Below are positions 13,591 through 15,262 of a stretch of 15,262 nucleotides of DNA, piece by piece (positions within the stretch are counted from its first letter, which is position 1; every line of letters begins with the position of its first letter). The stretch spans positions 1 to 15,262 of the forward strand of contig JAQBZT010000030.1 of NCBI GenBank assembly GCA_027622355.1, in the 5' to 3' direction. The stretch is from a bacterium (GTDB lineage: Bacteria; UBA8248). The translations under genes and the position numbers were made by a program. Below the pieces are notes generated by a model. That model was not told the origin of the DNA. It saw only the letters and a program-made list of their open reading frames with translations, and ran no database searches.

Positions 13591-14406
13591 GTGGAGATCG
13601 CTCTTCTGGCCAGCGGAAGCAAAGGGAACGCCACCCTCGTGCGCGAGGGAGGGGCCTGTTTTCTGGTGGACGCCGGCATCAGCGCGCGCCGCATCGAAAA
13701 ACATCTGGCCGAACTCGACGTCCTGCCCCAGGAGCTGCTCGGCATCGTCCTGACCCACGAACACTCCGACCACATCCGCAGCGTGCGGACGATGGCCCGC
13801 CGCTGGGACATCCCCGTCTGGACGAACCGCGCCACCCGCGCCGCGGGCGCGCATCTTCTGGCGGATATCCCCCGCTTCCACGAGGTCGAAGTCGGCGTCC
13901 CGCTCCGCATCGGGCCGGTGAAGCTGGTCCCCTTCAGCACGCCGCACGACGCGGCCGACCCCTTCGGGCTGATTCTCGAAGCGGAGGACGGCTACCGCAT
14001 CGGGCTGGCCACCGACATCGGCTTCGCGACCCGGCTCCTGCACGAAAAACTCATGGGGGTGAACGGCGTGGTGCTGGAATTCAACCACGACCTGGACATG
14101 CTGCAGGATGGGCCCTACCCCTGGCACGTAAAGCAGCGCATCCGCGGAAAGCTGGGCCATCTCAACAACGAGGACGCCGGCCTGCTCCTCGAGGAGATCG
14201 CCACCTCCGATCTCGAGTGGGTGGTCTGCGCCCACATCAGCGAGGAGAACAACGCGGGAGGCTTCATCCGCGAGCGGGCGATGGGCGCCCTCCTTCAAAG
14301 GGCCGAGGCGCACAAAAACGGCCCGGCGGCGCTCCATCTCGCCTCGCAGCACGCGCCCTCCCCCCTTTTCGGCGCAGGCACCGCGCTTCGGGAGGATGCC
14401 CGTTGA
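13591..14406 (+). CDS. Metallo-beta-lactamase-fold hydrolase, YycJ/WalJ-like
   Basis: This encodes 271 residues from GTG 13591, chosen because AGGAGA lies 7 nt upstream and the strand-forming VEIALLASGSKGNATLV is the family N-terminus; the frame is open further back into hldD without conserved sequence. The zinc-binding motif is THEHSDH (55-61), and further likely ligands are His119 (STPHD), Asp142 (ATDIG) and His190 or His215. The stretch EFNHD (163-167), YPWHVKQRI and GHLNNEDA (189-196) is characteristic of YycJ/WalJ relatives. In Bacillus the homologue is tied to the WalKR locus and affects cell-division coordination and DNA repair; some members have nuclease activity. No walK/walR is present here, so the substrate is unknown. 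Its C-terminus (about 245-271) is unconserved. TTG of purB overlaps its stop. Confidence 0.82.
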   Translation: MEIALLASGSKGNATLVREGGACFLVDAGISARRIEKHLAELDVLPQELLGIVLTHEHSDHIRSVRTMARRWDIPVWTNRATRAAGAHLLADIPRFHEVEVGVPLRIGPVKLVPFSTPHDAADPFGLILEAEDGYRIGLATDIGFATRLLHEKLMGVNGVVLEFNHDLDMLQDGPYPWHVKQRIRGKLGHLNNEDAGLLLEEIATSDLEWVVCAHISEENNAGGFIRERAMGALLQRAEAHKNGPAALHLASQHAPSPLFGAGTALREDAR

Positions 14407-15262
14407 TACCGCGCTACACCCGGCCCGAGATGGCCAAAATCTGGGAAGAGCGGGAGAAGATCCAGCGGATGCTGGATGTGGAGATCGCCGTCTGCGAGGT
14501 TCAGGCCGAGCGCGGGGAGATCCCGGCCGAGGCCCTCGCCGAGATCAAGAAAAAGGCGGCCTTCGACCCCGCGCGCATCCGCGAGATCGAAAAAACCACG
14601 AAGCACGATGTCATCGCGTTTCTCACGAACGTAGCCGAGAACGTGGGACCGGCCTCCCGCTTCATCCATCTGGGGATGACGAGCAGCGATGTCCTGGACA
14701 CCGGGCTCGCCCTGCAGATGGTCGCCGCCGCCGACATCATCCTGGCGGACCTTGCCCGGCTGCGGGAGACCCTCAAGCGAAGGGCCTGCGAGCACCGGCG
14801 CACGCCGATGGTCGGCCGCACCCACGGGATGCACGCCGAGCCCACCACGCTCGGCCTCAAGATCGCCATCTGGTGCGAGGAATTCGGCCGGGCCGAAGAA
14901 AGGATGGGGGGCGCCCGCGAGACGATCCGCGTCGGCGCCATCTCGGGCGCGGTGGGGGCCGCCCCGCACATCCCGCCCGATATCGAGGAGGAGGTCTGCA
15001 AGCGCCTCGGCCTTCGGGCCGCGCCGGTGAGCAGCCAGATCATCCAGCGCGACCGCCACGCGGAGTTCATGTCGGCGCTGGCGCTCATCTCGGCGAGCAT
15101 CGCGCGCGTCGCCACCGAGGTGCGCCACCTGCAACGGACCGAGGTGGGCGAGGCCGAGGAGTACTTCAGCAAGGGACAGAAGGGAAGCTCCGCCATGCCC
15201 CACAAGCGGAACCCGATCGTCTCCGAACAGCTCTGCGGCCTGGCCCGCGTCGTCCAGGGAAA
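14403..15262 (+). CDS. purB: Adenylosuccinate lyase (3' end beyond window)
   Basis: The frame opens at TTG 14403, which overlaps the previous stop (TTGA), with GGAGG (14391-14395) 7 nt upstream. The first residues IPRYTRPEMAKIW fit the canonical PurB N-terminus (MIxRYTRPEM), so TTG is the start. It stays open to the window edge, giving 286 complete codons of an enzyme of about 430-480. PurB cleaves SAICAR to AICAR and adenylosuccinate to AMP in purine synthesis. Visible active-site elements are His68 (TKHDV), TSSD (93-96), His141 (GRTHGMHAEPTT), and the fumarase/aspartase superfamily signature loop GSSAMPHKRNP (261-271), with catalytic Ser262/263 as in Bacillus PurB numbering. It may be cotranscribed with the upstream hydrolase. 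The call is firm; the C-terminal domain is not seen. Confidence 0.95.
   Translation, partial: MIPRYTRPEMAKIWEEREKIQRMLDVEIAVCEVQAERGEIPAEALAEIKKKAAFDPARIREIEKTTKHDVIAFLTNVAENVGPASRFIHLGMTSSDVLDTGLALQMVAAADIILADLARLRETLKRRACEHRRTPMVGRTHGMHAEPTTLGLKIAIWCEEFGRAEERMGGARETIRVGAISGAVGAAPHIPPDIEEEVCKRLGLRAAPVSSQIIQRDRHAEFMSALALISASIARVATEVRHLQRTEVGEAEEYFSKGQKGSSAMPHKRNPIVSEQLCGLARVVQG

Noticed and set aside
1..15262. CRISPR arrays, tRNA/rRNA genes, insertion sequences or phage genes
   Set aside because: I looked for direct-repeat arrays, tRNA-like cloverleaf ends, transposase motifs and terminal inverted repeats, and saw none.

Overview
The window is a 15.3 kb stretch of high-G+C bacterial chromosome. 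Every gene I can support lies on the + strand, and most are packed head to tail with overlaps of a few bases or gaps under 10 nt. The organism is a Gram-negative diderm: the window encodes the outer-membrane LPS translocon LptD and three enzymes of ADP-heptose synthesis. Synteny such as ilvB/ilvN followed by psd-pssA, plus the small DUF465 protein, recalls Deltaproteobacteria-like and related uncultured phyla (Nitrospinota/Tectomicrobia-type genomes). That placement is an inference from memory and is weak. I see no mobile elements, CRISPR array, tRNA or rRNA.

Layout. (1) 1-519: 3' part of tsaB (tRNA t6A synthesis). (2) 636-848: a 70-residue DUF465/YdcH-like coiled-coil protein. (3) 849-1156: a gene-poor stretch with a near-consensus sigma70 promoter (TTGACC-17-TATAAT) and a long leader that can fold into an extended rod; it also contains a possible 27-codon leader peptide. 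(4) 1157-5699: four acetohydroxyacid synthase (AHAS) genes in the order large-large-small-small, that is, two catalytic subunits followed by two regulatory subunits. (5) 5706-7161: psd and pssA, the last two steps of phosphatidylethanolamine synthesis. (6) 7162-7278: a spacer with a good promoter, then lptD (7279-9660) and radC (9657-10352). (7) 10462-13519: gmhA-hldE-hldD, for LPS inner-core heptose, probably with its own promoter overlapping the radC stop. (8) 13591-14406: a YycJ/WalJ-type metallo-beta-lactamase-fold protein. (9) 14403 to the window end: the 5' part of purB (adenylosuccinate lyase).

How the genes fit together. The first block commits pyruvate and 2-ketobutyrate to branched-chain amino acids and is co-oriented with phospholipid synthesis. 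The second block builds LPS: LptD inserts it in the outer membrane, and GmhA, HldE and HldD make its ADP-heptose precursor. No ilvC or leuA lies between the AHAS genes and psd-pssA, although they often do in related operons.

The most unusual features are the tandem duplication of both AHAS subunits, the divergent active-site loop of the first catalytic copy, and the structured leader in front of them. Starts are often non-ATG: eight of the 14 visible starts are best read as GTG or TTG, each judged by Shine-Dalgarno spacing or family N-terminus.
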